64,000 nt of DNA, taken from positions 1 to 64,000 of the forward strand of contig SECP01000043.1 of assembly GCA_004193285.1 (NCBI GenBank), read 5' to 3'. The position numbers and the translations under genes were made by a program. Under the pieces are notes generated by a model. The model had not been told where the DNA came from, ran no database searches, and saw only the letters and a list, made by a program, of their open reading frames with translations. This document shows positions 34,629 through 45,419 of the stretch, piece by piece. Every line of letters begins with the position of its first letter. Within the stretch, counting starts at the first letter, position 1. The stretch is from Myxococcales bacterium. GTDB taxonomy: Bacteria; Myxococcota_A; Polyangia; Polyangiales; Polyangiaceae.

Positions 34629-37600
34629 GATGCCACCTCCGTCAACAAGAGCAAAGCGGGCGTGATGCGCGCGAAGTACAGCACCTCGCCCGCGTCAGCA
34701 GAGAACGCCCACGTGCGCCGTCCGGCGTCACGGGCGCCGAGCAGCTCACTTAGCCCGAGCTGTCGCTCGAGCAGGAGTTCGCGCGCCGCCGCCTCTTGTT
34801 CCGGCGCGGTGCTCGACCTCGGGGCAGCCGACAGCGAGGCGGGGCGTAGCGGCCCGAAGGCGTCCACGTCGATGCTCCGCACACCGGCGACCGACTGCAT
34901 CGGTTCGAGCACCGCCGAGAGGTAAGCCGGCTCGCCGATCGCGCGCGCGTCCCACCCTTGACGCGACAGGATGCGCTCGCGGAGCGCACCCTCGACTTGC
35001 GGCCAGTCGTAGCGCGGGTCGATGCGCACCGAGGCCTGAAGCAGCATCGGCACGGCCTTGGCCACCCTGACCACGGGGCGGAGCAACGGATCGCCGTACG
35101 CCTGGAGCGCGGCGCGCAGGTTCTTCAACAGGTCCGAGCCTTCCTCGATCAGCACGTCCTCACCACCTGCGATCACGATCTCGACCGTACCCTGGCGCTC
35201 GCGCGCGGTCGCCTTGGTGACGCCAGCGAAGTTGAGCGCGAAGTCGGCGTGGTCGGTCACCGACACCAGCCGGTCGATCGAACGCGCGGCGATCGGGATG
35301 CGCTTGCGGATGGCGTCGCGGTCGTCGGCGTCGGCGCCGCCGGACGAGCGCACCGGGTTGACGACCTCCTGCACGCCGATCGGCCGCGTGACGAGTGCGT
35401 TGATGAGGCCGACATCGACGTTGCCCGAGGCGCCGATGCCGACGCGATAGCGCGCGGTCAGGTTCTCGATACCGGTCGGGAAGCGCGCGCCGCGACGACC
35501 GTCGCCGCCGCGGATCTCGTCCTTGCGATCGCTCATCGTTCGGCTGCGCACGACCTCATCGCGCGCGCCGAGCAGCGAGTACGAAGGGACCTCGGGCCAC
35601 AGCACGCCGCTCACGCGCACCGCCAGCGAGCTGGCGATGCCGGACGGCGTGGCCGCGGACTCCCAGGTCCGCGGCCCTTGACGCAGCGTGAAGCGCTGCT
35701 CGGAAACCGAGGCGTCGCCGCTGCCCAGGACCTCGTCACGCGTTTCGCCGTGCGTCGCGTGAACGACGTTGCCGCGCACGATCACGCTCGAGCGCCGATA
35801 CACGTTGCGTAGCGGCGTCGCGAACGTGATACGCGTGTAGCCGCTGCTTCGCACCGCGGCCTCGGGCGCGTCGCCGCTGAGCGGCTCCTTAGCGTGGAGC
35901 AGCGCTGGGTCGCGGCTGAACAGAACGCTGCAACTGGCCACCTTCGCGACCTCGGCGACGCGAATGCCGGTCACGCCGGGCAGGTCGCGCTCGCCCTCGA
36001 CGATGACCAGACGACCAGCAGGCATGTCGCCGACCGCGCGGTCGAGATCGATGAAGTCGCCACCGACGGGCAGCTCGATCGGCTCACCCACGAGCGAGAG
36101 CGGCTCGGGTTGGGCATAGGCGAGCGAACGACGGATCGGCTTGATGTCCGCCGACTTCGGCCCTTCGCTCGCGCCCTGCGGCTGCCACCAGGCCTCATCC
36201 AGCTCGGCCAGCGTCGCCTTGCCCGGCGCGCCGTATGCCAGGCGCGACTGCACCTCGATCGCATCCACCATGAACACGTGCGTCGTGAGCTCTTCTGCGT
36301 CGGGCTGGTCGGCCGGCGGCGCGCGCAGCACGAGCGGCGTGCCCACGCGAATCGCGGCGAGCTCGCCGGCGAGGAAGAGCCGATTGCTCTTCTCGTCTGC
36401 GGCGGGCGCGTGCTCTCGCGGCTCCGATACCGAGGTGGTCTTCCTCTTCTCGAGGACGCTCGAGATCTCTTGGATCGGCGGCACCGCGTGCCCGAATACC
36501 TGCGCACGCACGCGCATGACGTACACGCGCGGCGCCGGCTCGGGCTGCACCGTGTGCGCCAGCGCGGCGAGGTATTCTCGTAGGTCGGGGTGTCCGGGCG
36601 CGATCAGCGCGATCGCCTCGGCGGTCGGCAGCAGTGTGCCACTCGCGGACGCATCGGCGGCGAAGCCGCCGCCGGCGAGCGTGTCCAGCGTCCGCCCCGC
36701 GCGCGCCAAGCTCGCCGTGGCAACGATAGGTTGTGGCACACCTGGAACCGGCGGCGCAGGCTCCGGTGTCGGCGGGTCGGGAACGTCGGGCGCGTCCGCA
36801 GCGACCTCGTCCCACTCGCCGCCGCGAATCCAGGCCCGATCCAGCGGCACGAGCCGCAACGTCGTGTGCGCGGTCTCGGGGTGCGGCCACGCCTCGCTTA
36901 CCCGATACACCTCTTCGGGCTTGGGCTTCTCGTTGACTTTGCGCGCTGGGTCGGCGACCAAGACCACGTCGCCGGCCTGCACGTTCTGGCCGGTGCCTGC
37001 GAGGAAGATCTCGATTCGCCCCGTCGCACGCACGCCGCCGAAGCCGTGTCTGGGGTCGTGCGGCCGCACGATGTACTCGCGGCGGATGTAGCGGCCCGTC
37101 GCGCGCCCGCTCGCCACCATCGCGTTCCACTCGGCCTGCGCATTGATCGCGTGGCTGGTCTCGAACATCTGCGCGGACTGCCCGGGCCGCGGCGACGACT
37201 GCGTGCGCGTACGCTCCGGGATCTCGCCGTCGAAGCCCGCTTGGACCGTGAAGGCAAGGTGCACGCTGGCGGCGACGCCCGGACGAGGCTCGTAGCCGGT
37301 GAGCCGACCGAGCTCGATCACCGACCGCTCCTCGGTGGCGGTGCGCAAGTAACCTTCGTTCGCGATGCGCTCTTGGTAGAAAGTCAGCACGTCGGAAAGG
37401 CACGCCCAGCCATCGAGCAACGCGGTGGCCGCTTCAGGGTCGCCGCCCAGCAAGAAGCTGCGGTGCGACTCGCCAAGGCAGCCCTCGGCGCCGCGCGAGC
37501 TGGCGGCGCTCCCGCCCAAGTCTTGCTCCGCTTGCAGCGCCGACAGCCGAGCGACCATCGTGTTGAAGAAATCGGTGTGCGTACCAACGCGGTACGACAG

Positions 37601-37681
37601 CGCGCCCTGCCCTGGCGGATTGTCGAGCGGATCGGGCGCAAGGCGGCCCACGCCCTCGCAACACGTGCAATCGCAGCTCAT
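34625..37681 (-). CDS. Large baseplate-J-like wedge protein (second of two; Afp11/12-like)
   Basis: 1018 aa from the ATG at 37681, which overlaps the preceding stop by 4 bp; the frame stays open to 38587, but the extra sequence is the antisense-like shadow of the neighbouring gene. The N-terminus MSCDCTCCEG is Cys-rich. It is followed by YRVGTHTDFFNTMVARLSA, ALLDGWACLSDVLTFYQERIANEGYLRTA and ELGRLTGYEPRPGVAASVHLAF, the pattern of putative baseplate assembly proteins. The C-terminal half includes VTDHADFALNFAGVTKA and a baseplate_J-like fold ending in a beta-rich tail. It should form the inner baseplate with the 856-aa paralogue. Confidence 0.85.
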   Translation of the reverse strand: MSCDCTCCEGVGRLAPDPLDNPPGQGALSYRVGTHTDFFNTMVARLSALQAEQDLGGSAASSRGAEGCLGESHRSFLLGGDPEAATALLDGWACLSDVLTFYQERIANEGYLRTATEERSVIELGRLTGYEPRPGVAASVHLAFTVQAGFDGEIPERTRTQSSPRPGQSAQMFETSHAINAQAEWNAMVASGRATGRYIRREYIVRPHDPRHGFGGVRATGRIEIFLAGTGQNVQAGDVVLVADPARKVNEKPKPEEVYRVSEAWPHPETAHTTLRLVPLDRAWIRGGEWDEVAADAPDVPDPPTPEPAPPVPGVPQPIVATASLARAGRTLDTLAGGGFAADASASGTLLPTAEAIALIAPGHPDLREYLAALAHTVQPEPAPRVYVMRVRAQVFGHAVPPIQEISSVLEKRKTTSVSEPREHAPAADEKSNRLFLAGELAAIRVGTPLVLRAPPADQPDAEELTTHVFMVDAIEVQSRLAYGAPGKATLAELDEAWWQPQGASEGPKSADIKPIRRSLAYAQPEPLSLVGEPIELPVGGDFIDLDRAVGDMPAGRLVIVEGERDLPGVTGIRVAEVAKVASCSVLFSRDPALLHAKEPLSGDAPEAAVRSSGYTRITFATPLRNVYRRSSVIVRGNVVHATHGETRDEVLGSGDASVSEQRFTLRQGPRTWESAATPSGIASSLAVRVSGVLWPEVPSYSLLGARDEVVRSRTMSDRKDEIRGGDGRRGARFPTGIENLTARYRVGIGASGNVDVGLINALVTRPIGVQEVVNPVRSSGGADADDRDAIRKRIPIAARSIDRLVSVTDHADFALNFAGVTKATARERQGTVEIVIAGGEDVLIEEGSDLLKNLRAALQAYGDPLLRPVVRVAKAVPMLLQASVRIDPRYDWPQVEGALRERILSRQGWDARAIGEPAYLSAVLEPMQSVAGVRSIDVDAFGPLRPASLSAAPRSSTAPEQEAAARELLLERQLGLSELLGARDAGRRTWAFSADAGEVLYFARITPALLLLTEVAS

Positions 37682-40248
37682 CGTCCACCTCCGATCGACA
37701 GCTCGATCACGCCGTGCTCCGGCATCGCAGGATCGTGCTCGAGCTGCACGATCTCCAACGGGCCCGTGCGCAACTCCCCAGCGTCGAGCTCGCCCTGATC
37801 GCCCTTGAACAGCCGCTCCATGCCGAGCACCGAGACGTCGATCACGCCCGGCACCGCCTGCACCGCGGCGACCAGCGCGCTGAGCGCCAACGTCTGCCCG
37901 AACGTGAAGCGGTCCGGGTGAAAGAGCCCGTCGCGACCGACCAGCGCCTCGAGCACCGCGGCGCGAACATGTGCGCGCTGGTACTGCGGACTCGCGCAGA
38001 CCTGGAGGCGCACGCGCACGGGCACATAGCTCGCGGCGCTTACGCGTAGGTCGTGGCCGATCCGCCGGTAGCGCTCGAGGTCCAGCTCGATGGTCGCGCG
38101 GAGCGCCGGCGTCGCCGGCTCCTCGCCCTTTGGATCGAGGCCCACCAGCACCTCGTACCAGCTTCCCGTCCAGCGCAGGGCCGCGGACGCCCGCTGTAGC
38201 TCCTCGTGATCGCGCAGCGCGAGGCTCGCGTAGTCGTCGGGGATTACTGCGCGCTCGCGGCGCTCGCGCAGTGACGCCGGCGCCAGCAGCCGGACGTCGT
38301 CGACCGGCTCCGGTGCTTGGCCACCGGCCGCCGGCAACGGGTTGCGCACCCCGACATGGCCGCTCGTACCGCTTCGGACCGCGACGTGCACGATCGACTC
38401 CGAGGCAACGTTGCCTGCGGGGCCGTTGCCGATCCGATAGTGAGCCTTCACCGCCGTGCCTGGCTCGGGCGCAAGGCCGTTGACGTCGTCGCCGAACCGC
38501 AGGTGTGCGTCGCCTTCGTCGTCCATCTCGACCACGAAATGGACGTCGTCGGCGCTCGACTCGAGCAGGTCGCGCTTGGGCCACCATGTGCGGTCCGGCA
38601 CGGCGCCGTGCGCGGGCGTAGCGAGCTGCAAGGCGGGCAACGCCGCGCGCGGGTCCGAGCGCAACATGACGCTCGCCGCCGGCGGCAAAGAGATGTGCGC
38701 AGCCTCGCGATCGAGCGCGTTCGATGACGGTAGCGGCGCACGGAACGTCAGCGGGCCTCGCGGCAGCTGCGGACGCAAGCGCGTGGCACGCACCGTAGTG
38801 AATGCGGTGCGCCCGGGTCCTTCACACGTCGCGATCGGCGTCTCGCCCTCGACGCTACCTAGGTCGTCGCTCACCTCGCGCCCGTGGTCGACGAGCACGA
38901 CGTTCCCGCGGGCGACGCTGACGTCTTGAATCGGCTCGCAGCCGTCGTCCGGGTTGAGCGAGGACAAGCACAGCGCGAACGGCAGCGCGTCCTGGGCCAC
39001 CCACTCGACATCGTAGAGCCGCTGCTCGCCCTCGACCACGGGGTCGTGCGCAAGCGTCACCGACTTCAGCCGCACCGCGTGGCGGTGGGTAGGATCGGCA
39101 TGCTCGGGGCGGCCGGTCCGCGGACCCAGGACCTCTTCCAAGATCAAGACGTCGCCGGCTCCGAGCGGTGGCGCCGTTGCGCTCGGGTCTTCGTGGTCAG
39201 GCGCGATCTGCAGCGTCGCCCGGGTCGCCCCTCGCGGTAAGCAGCATTCCTCGCCACCCCACGTATAAAAGCGAATGCGACCGAGGGCGGATTTGATCTC
39301 GATGTGCTCGCCGTCGCGCAGCGCCTCGTTCACCGGCAAGAACACCTCGAGCGGCGTTCCGGCTTCGATTGCCTCCGCGACCGACTCGGCGCTGACGAGT
39401 GCGTGCCACCCTGCAACGCGGGTGTAGAAGGCCACGTCGGCCGCGCGCCAGCGATCGTTTTTGTCACTGCACACCGCCACCCAAGCGCGCGCGTTGACGC
39501 CCTCGTGCATGGCGTAGTCCACCAAACGCGCGTGCCGGCGGATCGAACGGCGCAAGCGCGCTGTCTCGAGGTAGGCCTCCGTCGCGATCACATCTTGGCG
39601 GTAGCTGAGGTGATCGCCGACGTACGCCATCAGCTCGACGAGCGTGACTCCGATGTCGGGCACGTGGCGCTCGCGCCATGCCGGCAGCACCAGCGAGAGA
39701 CGCTCGAGCAGCAGCTGCCGGAAGCTCGCATAGTCCTTGGCGGTGTAGTCGAGCAGCGGCCCGGCGGTACCGCCTCCGTCGCACGCCTTGCGGCGCTCCG
39801 CGCAATCCAGCGTGGCGGGGCAATCGAGCTTGAACGTAAAGCTCGCGCGGTCGTAGCGTGGGTCGACGCCTTCGAGCGGCTCGAGCGCCGCCTCGTCGCG
39901 GTCGCGGTCGCGGATCAGGCGAATCGTGTAGGTCGAGGCATCCCCCTCTTCGTTCAAGTCCAGCTCGACGACCTGATCACCTTCGGGATCGGCTACGAGC
40001 TCGGCGGCGCGAACGCGCAGCCCGCGGATCCGCCGGCCGCCTTCGATGCGCCACGCGCGCGGCTGGAGCAGCGCGTCGGGAGCGCCGCCGAGCAGCCGCA
40101 CGCGCAAGCGCGGGCGCGCCGGCAGCGACGAATCGACCCCTTCGTCATCGGCGTAGCGCCGGTATTCGACTGCGTCGATCCCGGTAAGCGCGGACGTTGC
40201 GCGCACCGCCGCTCGGCGCTCGCTGGATCGGCAGATCACCTCGGTCAT
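37678..40248 (-). CDS. Large baseplate-J-like wedge protein (first of two)
   Basis: 856 aa from the ATG at 40248 (ATGA overlap with the gp25 stop). The middle section (about 185-290) is the diagnostic YTAKDYASFRQLLLERLSLVLP.W.ERHVPDIGVTLVELMAYVGDHLSYRQDVIATEAYLETARLRRSIRRHARLVDY, which matches Afp11/baseplate-J-type proteins of contractile injection systems. The C-terminus (YVPVRVRLQVC, DRFTFGQTLALSALVAAVQAVPGVIDVSVLGMERL) is the conserved baseplate_J C-terminal module. It pairs with the 1018-aa protein to form wedges between hub and sheath. A long upstream extension of the frame was rejected. Confidence 0.87.
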   Translation of the reverse strand: MTEVICRSSERRAAVRATSALTGIDAVEYRRYADDEGVDSSLPARPRLRVRLLGGAPDALLQPRAWRIEGGRRIRGLRVRAAELVADPEGDQVVELDLNEEGDASTYTIRLIRDRDRDEAALEPLEGVDPRYDRASFTFKLDCPATLDCAERRKACDGGGTAGPLLDYTAKDYASFRQLLLERLSLVLPAWRERHVPDIGVTLVELMAYVGDHLSYRQDVIATEAYLETARLRRSIRRHARLVDYAMHEGVNARAWVAVCSDKNDRWRAADVAFYTRVAGWHALVSAESVAEAIEAGTPLEVFLPVNEALRDGEHIEIKSALGRIRFYTWGGEECCLPRGATRATLQIAPDHEDPSATAPPLGAGDVLILEEVLGPRTGRPEHADPTHRHAVRLKSVTLAHDPVVEGEQRLYDVEWVAQDALPFALCLSSLNPDDGCEPIQDVSVARGNVVLVDHGREVSDDLGSVEGETPIATCEGPGRTAFTTVRATRLRPQLPRGPLTFRAPLPSSNALDREAAHISLPPAASVMLRSDPRAALPALQLATPAHGAVPDRTWWPKRDLLESSADDVHFVVEMDDEGDAHLRFGDDVNGLAPEPGTAVKAHYRIGNGPAGNVASESIVHVAVRSGTSGHVGVRNPLPAAGGQAPEPVDDVRLLAPASLRERRERAVIPDDYASLALRDHEELQRASAALRWTGSWYEVLVGLDPKGEEPATPALRATIELDLERYRRIGHDLRVSAASYVPVRVRLQVCASPQYQRAHVRAAVLEALVGRDGLFHPDRFTFGQTLALSALVAAVQAVPGVIDVSVLGMERLFKGDQGELDAGELRTGPLEIVQLEHDPAMPEHGVIELSIGGGR

Positions 40249-40607
40249 CGCGGCACCTCGCTGCGAAACCGCTCCTCGCGGCGCTCGCCGGTGCGTCGCA
40301 CCGCGAAGCGGACGGTGATCGCCAGCACGCTGTCCTCGGCCACGACCTCGACCGCGTGCGGCTCGATCACGTCGCCGAGCCAGCGCTGGATCGACGCCAT
40401 CACCGTGTACTGCACCGCCGCGGCGAGCTCGGGGCTGTTGGGCTCGAACACTTGGCGCAAGAGACCCGAGCCGAAGTCCGGCCGGTTGACCCGCTCGCCG
40501 GGGCTCGTGAGCAGCAACTGCTCGAGCATGTCCCGCAGGTGATCGCCCGCGGTCGTTGTCGCGGCCGCGCCGAGCGCATCGAAGTGGAAAGGGTGATCGA
40601 TGTTCAT
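40245..40607 (-). CDS. gp25-like baseplate protein
   Basis: 120 aa of the GPW/gp25 family. Features are FHFDALGAAATTTAGDHLRDMLEQLLLTSPGERVNRPDFGSGL, with the conserved lysozyme-like gp25 signature TSPGER..RPDFG, then LRQVFEPNSPE and a C-terminal beta-strand pair. In Afp/PVC, T4 and T6SS this protein nucleates sheath assembly on the baseplate. Full length. It overlaps the following baseplate gene by 4 bp. Confidence 0.93.
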   Translation of the reverse strand: MNIDHPFHFDALGAAATTTAGDHLRDMLEQLLLTSPGERVNRPDFGSGLLRQVFEPNSPELAAAVQYTVMASIQRWLGDVIEPHAVEVVAEDSVLAITVRFAVRRTGERREERFRSEVPR

Positions 40608-40610
40608 GGC

Positions 40611-41180
40611 TCAACCCACGTTGATTGCGGCGCCGTCTATGGTGACGCTGCTCGAGCTGATCTCGGCGACGCCGCACACCGGCGCCGCCGCGCCGGGTAC
40701 CTGCTCCGTCGTGAGCTTGATGCTCTGGCCGTCCAGCTTCAGACGGGTGCGCGGGACGACTTGCTGCAGGTGCTCGACGCTCAAGGTGTCGCCATCGAAT
40801 GTCACGACCCACTTGCCGACCTTGAGCACCCCCTTGTTCGGATCGATGCCGGCCAGCGGTGCCAGCGCCGCCATCGTCATCGGCAGCGCCTGCGCCTCGG
40901 GCGGGAAGAAGCAGCCGGTCCAGATCGGTCGGTTCGGGTTGCCGTGCTCGAACTCCGCCCACACCCAAGCATCCTTGGGAGGGATGAAGAACAGGCCCGT
41001 CCCACCGCCTGGCGTCGTACCCGCCGAAGCGAGCGGAAACGCGGGCAGCGCCCAACCCGAGATCTGCGTGCCGAGCACGTCGGGGATGCGAAGCTTGAGT
41101 CGGCCAATCTTGTAGTCGTCCGCGTTGCTCTCCACCTGCGCCCGGTATTTGCCCCAGAACTCTCTACGTGCGTTGCTCAT
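40611..41180 (-). CDS. Baseplate spike protein (gpV/VgrG-like OB-fold)
   Basis: 189 aa from the ATG at 41180 (4-bp overlap with the hub gene). The OB-fold is visible in FWGKYRAQVESN...IGRLKLRIPDVLG..ISGWALPAFPLAS and FIPPKDAWVWAEFEHGNPNRPIWTGCFFPP, the hallmark of phage baseplate assembly protein V and the gp5 N-domain. The C-terminal half has beta-helix-like repeats (GKWVVTFDGDTLSV, RLKLDGQSIKLTT) forming the central spike, to be tipped by the PAAR-like protein. No effector extension is present. An upstream reading of this frame to 42398 is a shadow of the hub gene. Confidence 0.9.
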   Translation of the reverse strand: MSNARREFWGKYRAQVESNADDYKIGRLKLRIPDVLGTQISGWALPAFPLASAGTTPGGGTGLFFIPPKDAWVWAEFEHGNPNRPIWTGCFFPPEAQALPMTMAALAPLAGIDPNKGVLKVGKWVVTFDGDTLSVEHLQQVVPRTRLKLDGQSIKLTTEQVPGAAAPVCGVAEISSSSVTIDGAAINVG

Positions 41181-42295
41181 GGTGGAACCACCGGGGTAGG
41201 AGAAATGAATCCACTCCGCTTGAGCGTGAAGCCTTGCTTGTACTCTCCGGGCTGGATGCGGTGAGTGACCTGCTCCACGTTGTAGAGGCCATCCCACGTG
41301 AGGCCCATGCCGCGTATGCCGACCAAGCGGCGCGATCGCAGCACCGCTCCGTAGCGCACGCCGTCGACCTCGCCTGTCAGCTGGATCGGGTTGCTGCTTC
41401 GAGCGGTCGCGGCGAGGCCTTCGAGCAACGCCTGCGCGGGCGAGAGCCCCGTCGTGTTGCGGGCGACGGAGGTTCGCAGCGAAGGCGCGGCGCGCACCGT
41501 CGGCGGCAGGGCCGTGATCGGCGGGATGGAGACCGGGATCTGCACGCCCGTGTTCGGTTCCGTGATGTTCACGACCGGCGTCGCGGGGCCGAGCGCGTCG
41601 TACGAGCCGGACAGCGGACCCTCGCTGGCACGGTGGCTGTTTTCGCCGACGTTGATCGCCGGCTGCGGCAAGCCTTGTGGCGCGTCGGGCCCCCAGTACG
41701 CGCGCGACACGCCGGGCGCCACCGGCTCCACGAAGAACACGAAGCCGTTGTTCTCCGCCAGGTGGCGGATGCACGCGAGGTCGGTGCCTTGCCACGTCGG
41801 CGTGAGCTCGGTAGGCAGCGGTACGCCCGTGGTCGGCGTGACCACCGGCATGATCTGATACCGCGCCAGGTACGGCGCGAGCAGCTCGGTCACGATCGCG
41901 AAGTCCGGTCGGAGCTCGAAGGTCCGGCTGTGTTCTTCGAGGTCCATCATGAGCGTGAGGTCCTCGCCCGTGACGTGCAGCACGCTCTCGCCCGCCTCCG
42001 GTGAGCACGTGAACTGGAGGTTCGTGACGATGCCGTCGATCAGCACCTCCGGCATCGCGCCCATCACCAGCGTCACCACGACCCGCGCGGGCGGCTCGAA
42101 CATCCCGCTCGCGATGAGCGAGCTGTCCAGCAACGCATCGCGCCCCACCGCGAAGGTGAGCTGAAAGCCGTCGCGGCCGTTGTTGCTCATGCGTACTTCG
42201 ACCGCGCGCAGCGCCTCCATGACGGCAAACGGCGCCGGAAGGGGCAGCGTTGGGCCGACCTGGAGGAACAGCTGTATGCCGAGGAGATCGATCAT
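41177..42295 (-). CDS. Baseplate hub protein (gpD/gp27-like)
   Basis: 372 aa. The N-terminal segment (LGIQLFLQVGPTLPLPAPFAVMEALRAVEVRMSNNGRDGFQLTFAVG) and the central WQGTDLACIRHLAENNGFVFFVEP motif are typical of phage late-control gene D/Afp8 hub proteins. The C-terminus (LTWDGLYNVEQVTHRIQPGEYKQGFTLKR) is the conserved hub closing block. It forms the trimeric hub between tube and spike. It precedes the spike gene with a 4-bp overlap, as expected for an Afp8 split into hub and spike polypeptides. Confidence 0.9.
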   Translation of the reverse strand: MIDLLGIQLFLQVGPTLPLPAPFAVMEALRAVEVRMSNNGRDGFQLTFAVGRDALLDSSLIASGMFEPPARVVVTLVMGAMPEVLIDGIVTNLQFTCSPEAGESVLHVTGEDLTLMMDLEEHSRTFELRPDFAIVTELLAPYLARYQIMPVVTPTTGVPLPTELTPTWQGTDLACIRHLAENNGFVFFVEPVAPGVSRAYWGPDAPQGLPQPAINVGENSHRASEGPLSGSYDALGPATPVVNITEPNTGVQIPVSIPPITALPPTVRAAPSLRTSVARNTTGLSPAQALLEGLAATARSSNPIQLTGEVDGVRYGAVLRSRRLVGIRGMGLTWDGLYNVEQVTHRIQPGEYKQGFTLKRSGFISPTPVVPP

Positions 42296-42301
42296 GGGGA
42301 C

Positions 42302-42592
42302 TCAACGCAACGTGGGCATCGGAATGATCAAGACACGGCCGGGATCTCGCGTGAGGTCGTCGGGGCGCTCGGCGCGGTTGGCGTCGCATACGCGCCAAAA
42401 CAGCTCAGGGTCCGCCAAGTGCCGCGCAGTCACGTTGTCGATGCGGTCACCGGCGACCACGATGTGCTCCGCCAGCGGCACCGGCGCCACCAACGGGATG
42501 AAGCGCCTTCGCACGTAGCGTACGACACGACCCTCCGTGGTGGCATGCTCGGTTATCTCGACGCCGGCGTAGCGACTGCTGGGCTGAAACAT
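42302..42592 (-). CDS. LysM-like tail protein (gpX/Afp7 C-terminal type)
   Basis: 96 aa. After a beta-rich N-terminus the sequence VPLAEHIVVAGDRIDNVTARHLADPELFWRVCDANRA...PGRVLIIP is a LysM-type fold like that of tail protein X. In eCIS this module links tube and hub. It sits 12 bp after the tube-like adaptor gene and 6 bp before the hub gene. In Afp the adaptor and LysM parts can be one protein (Afp7), so here they appear to be split. Confidence 0.88.
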   Translation of the reverse strand: MFQPSSRYAGVEITEHATTEGRVVRYVRRRFIPLVAPVPLAEHIVVAGDRIDNVTARHLADPELFWRVCDANRAERPDDLTRDPGRVLIIPMPTLR

Positions 42593-42604
42593 GCTGGCCT
42601 CCGT

Positions 42605-43249
42605 TCAGAAGATTTTCAGCGAGCTGCCGAAGTTTGCGACGCTCCACCCGGTATTGCTCGTTGCGAGCAGCTCCTTGGTCACCTGGTGCACCATGAACAA
42701 AACCGAGCCGGCGTGCGTAGGCGGCAGGTCGTAGTAGCTGAGCACGGTCATGGTCAGATCGACCCGCGCGCGGATTGGGTTGAGCATGTTGTCGTGTGCT
42801 TCTTCCGTAATCGTCATGTCGGTGATCTTCACCGGCACGACGCGCGACGGTCCCCATACGAACAGGGTGAGTGGTGCCTGCGGGGCGACGATGTTGGTGA
42901 GCCCACCTTGCATCACCGCCCAGTTCAGGATCACGAACAGGCTCTTCGGGTAGAGCAGCATCTCCATCGCCGCGACCGGTGCGTGCACGCCCACCGCCGT
43001 CGCCGCGCCGCCAGCTTGATCGGCCGCGTCGACCTCGACCTGCACGGTCACCGTCTCCCGCGGCGGACCGACCAGCCTGAGCGCCTCAGCGCGCGCGCCG
43101 AGCTCGCGACGCGGCGTACGTGCCGTGAGCTTGCGAGAGATCGTGTCCGGGTTGTATTGGAACACCGCCACGCTCGCGAGCGGGTTGTAGATATCCATCC
43201 CGATGATTGCCCCCTTGAGCAGGCGAGGTGCGATGGGTGGCGTCGTCAC
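42605..43249 (-). CDS. Contractile injection system tube-like adaptor (Afp7-like)
   Basis: 214 aa. The N-terminal LLKGAIIGMDIYNPLASVAVFQYNPDTISRKLTART block is the signature of the CIS tube/Afp7 adaptor family. VPVKITDMTITEEAHDNMLNPIRARVDLTMTVLSYYDLP is its conserved C-terminal half. It should form the tube ring that docks the inner tube to the hub. The start overlaps the 77-aa gene stop by 4 bp. Confidence 0.88.
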   Translation of the reverse strand: MTTPPIAPRLLKGAIIGMDIYNPLASVAVFQYNPDTISRKLTARTPRRELGARAEALRLVGPPRETVTVQVEVDAADQAGGAATAVGVHAPVAAMEMLLYPKSLFVILNWAVMQGGLTNIVAPQAPLTLFVWGPSRVVPVKITDMTITEEAHDNMLNPIRARVDLTMTVLSYYDLPPTHAGSVLFMVHQVTKELLATSNTGWSVANFGSSLKIF

Positions 43250-43475
43250 GAGGCTCTCCGGGGTGGCGTCGCGCGGGCGATCGCGGCGCCCACACCATTC
43301 ATGTCGTTGTGCTCGGCCGTCAGCAGCGAAGCGCTGCGCGTGAAGGCCTGGGGCGTGCCGGCTCGGAATGCGGCCGCGATGCCTGCGCGCACCTCGGCCT
43401 CGAGCGAGGCAACGTCCGCGCCATGCTCGGCGTCAATCACCACCTCGTCGATGTGCACGACGACACGGCGCGAGG

Positions 43476-43479
<4 letters not shown>
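43246..43479 (-). CDS. 77-aa eCIS operon protein, function unknown
   Basis: 77 aa. The first half (RRVVVHIDEVVIDAEHGADVASLEAEVRAGIAAAFR) predicts a strand and an amphipathic helix. The second half is polar and Ala/Thr-rich. No signal peptide, Cys pair or known motif. It is coupled on both sides by 4-bp overlaps, between the AAA+ ATPase and the tube-like adaptor, so a role in baseplate assembly or in ATPase function is likely; nothing in the sequence identifies which. Confidence 0.75.

Positions 43480-45415
<1,936 letters not shown>

Positions 45416-45419
<4 letters not shown>

Noticed and set aside
37682-38587. N-terminal extension of the 1018-aa baseplate protein
   Set aside because: The frame is open but overlaps the neighbouring baseplate gene, is Arg-rich low complexity, and the ATG at 37681 has the expected 4-bp overlap.
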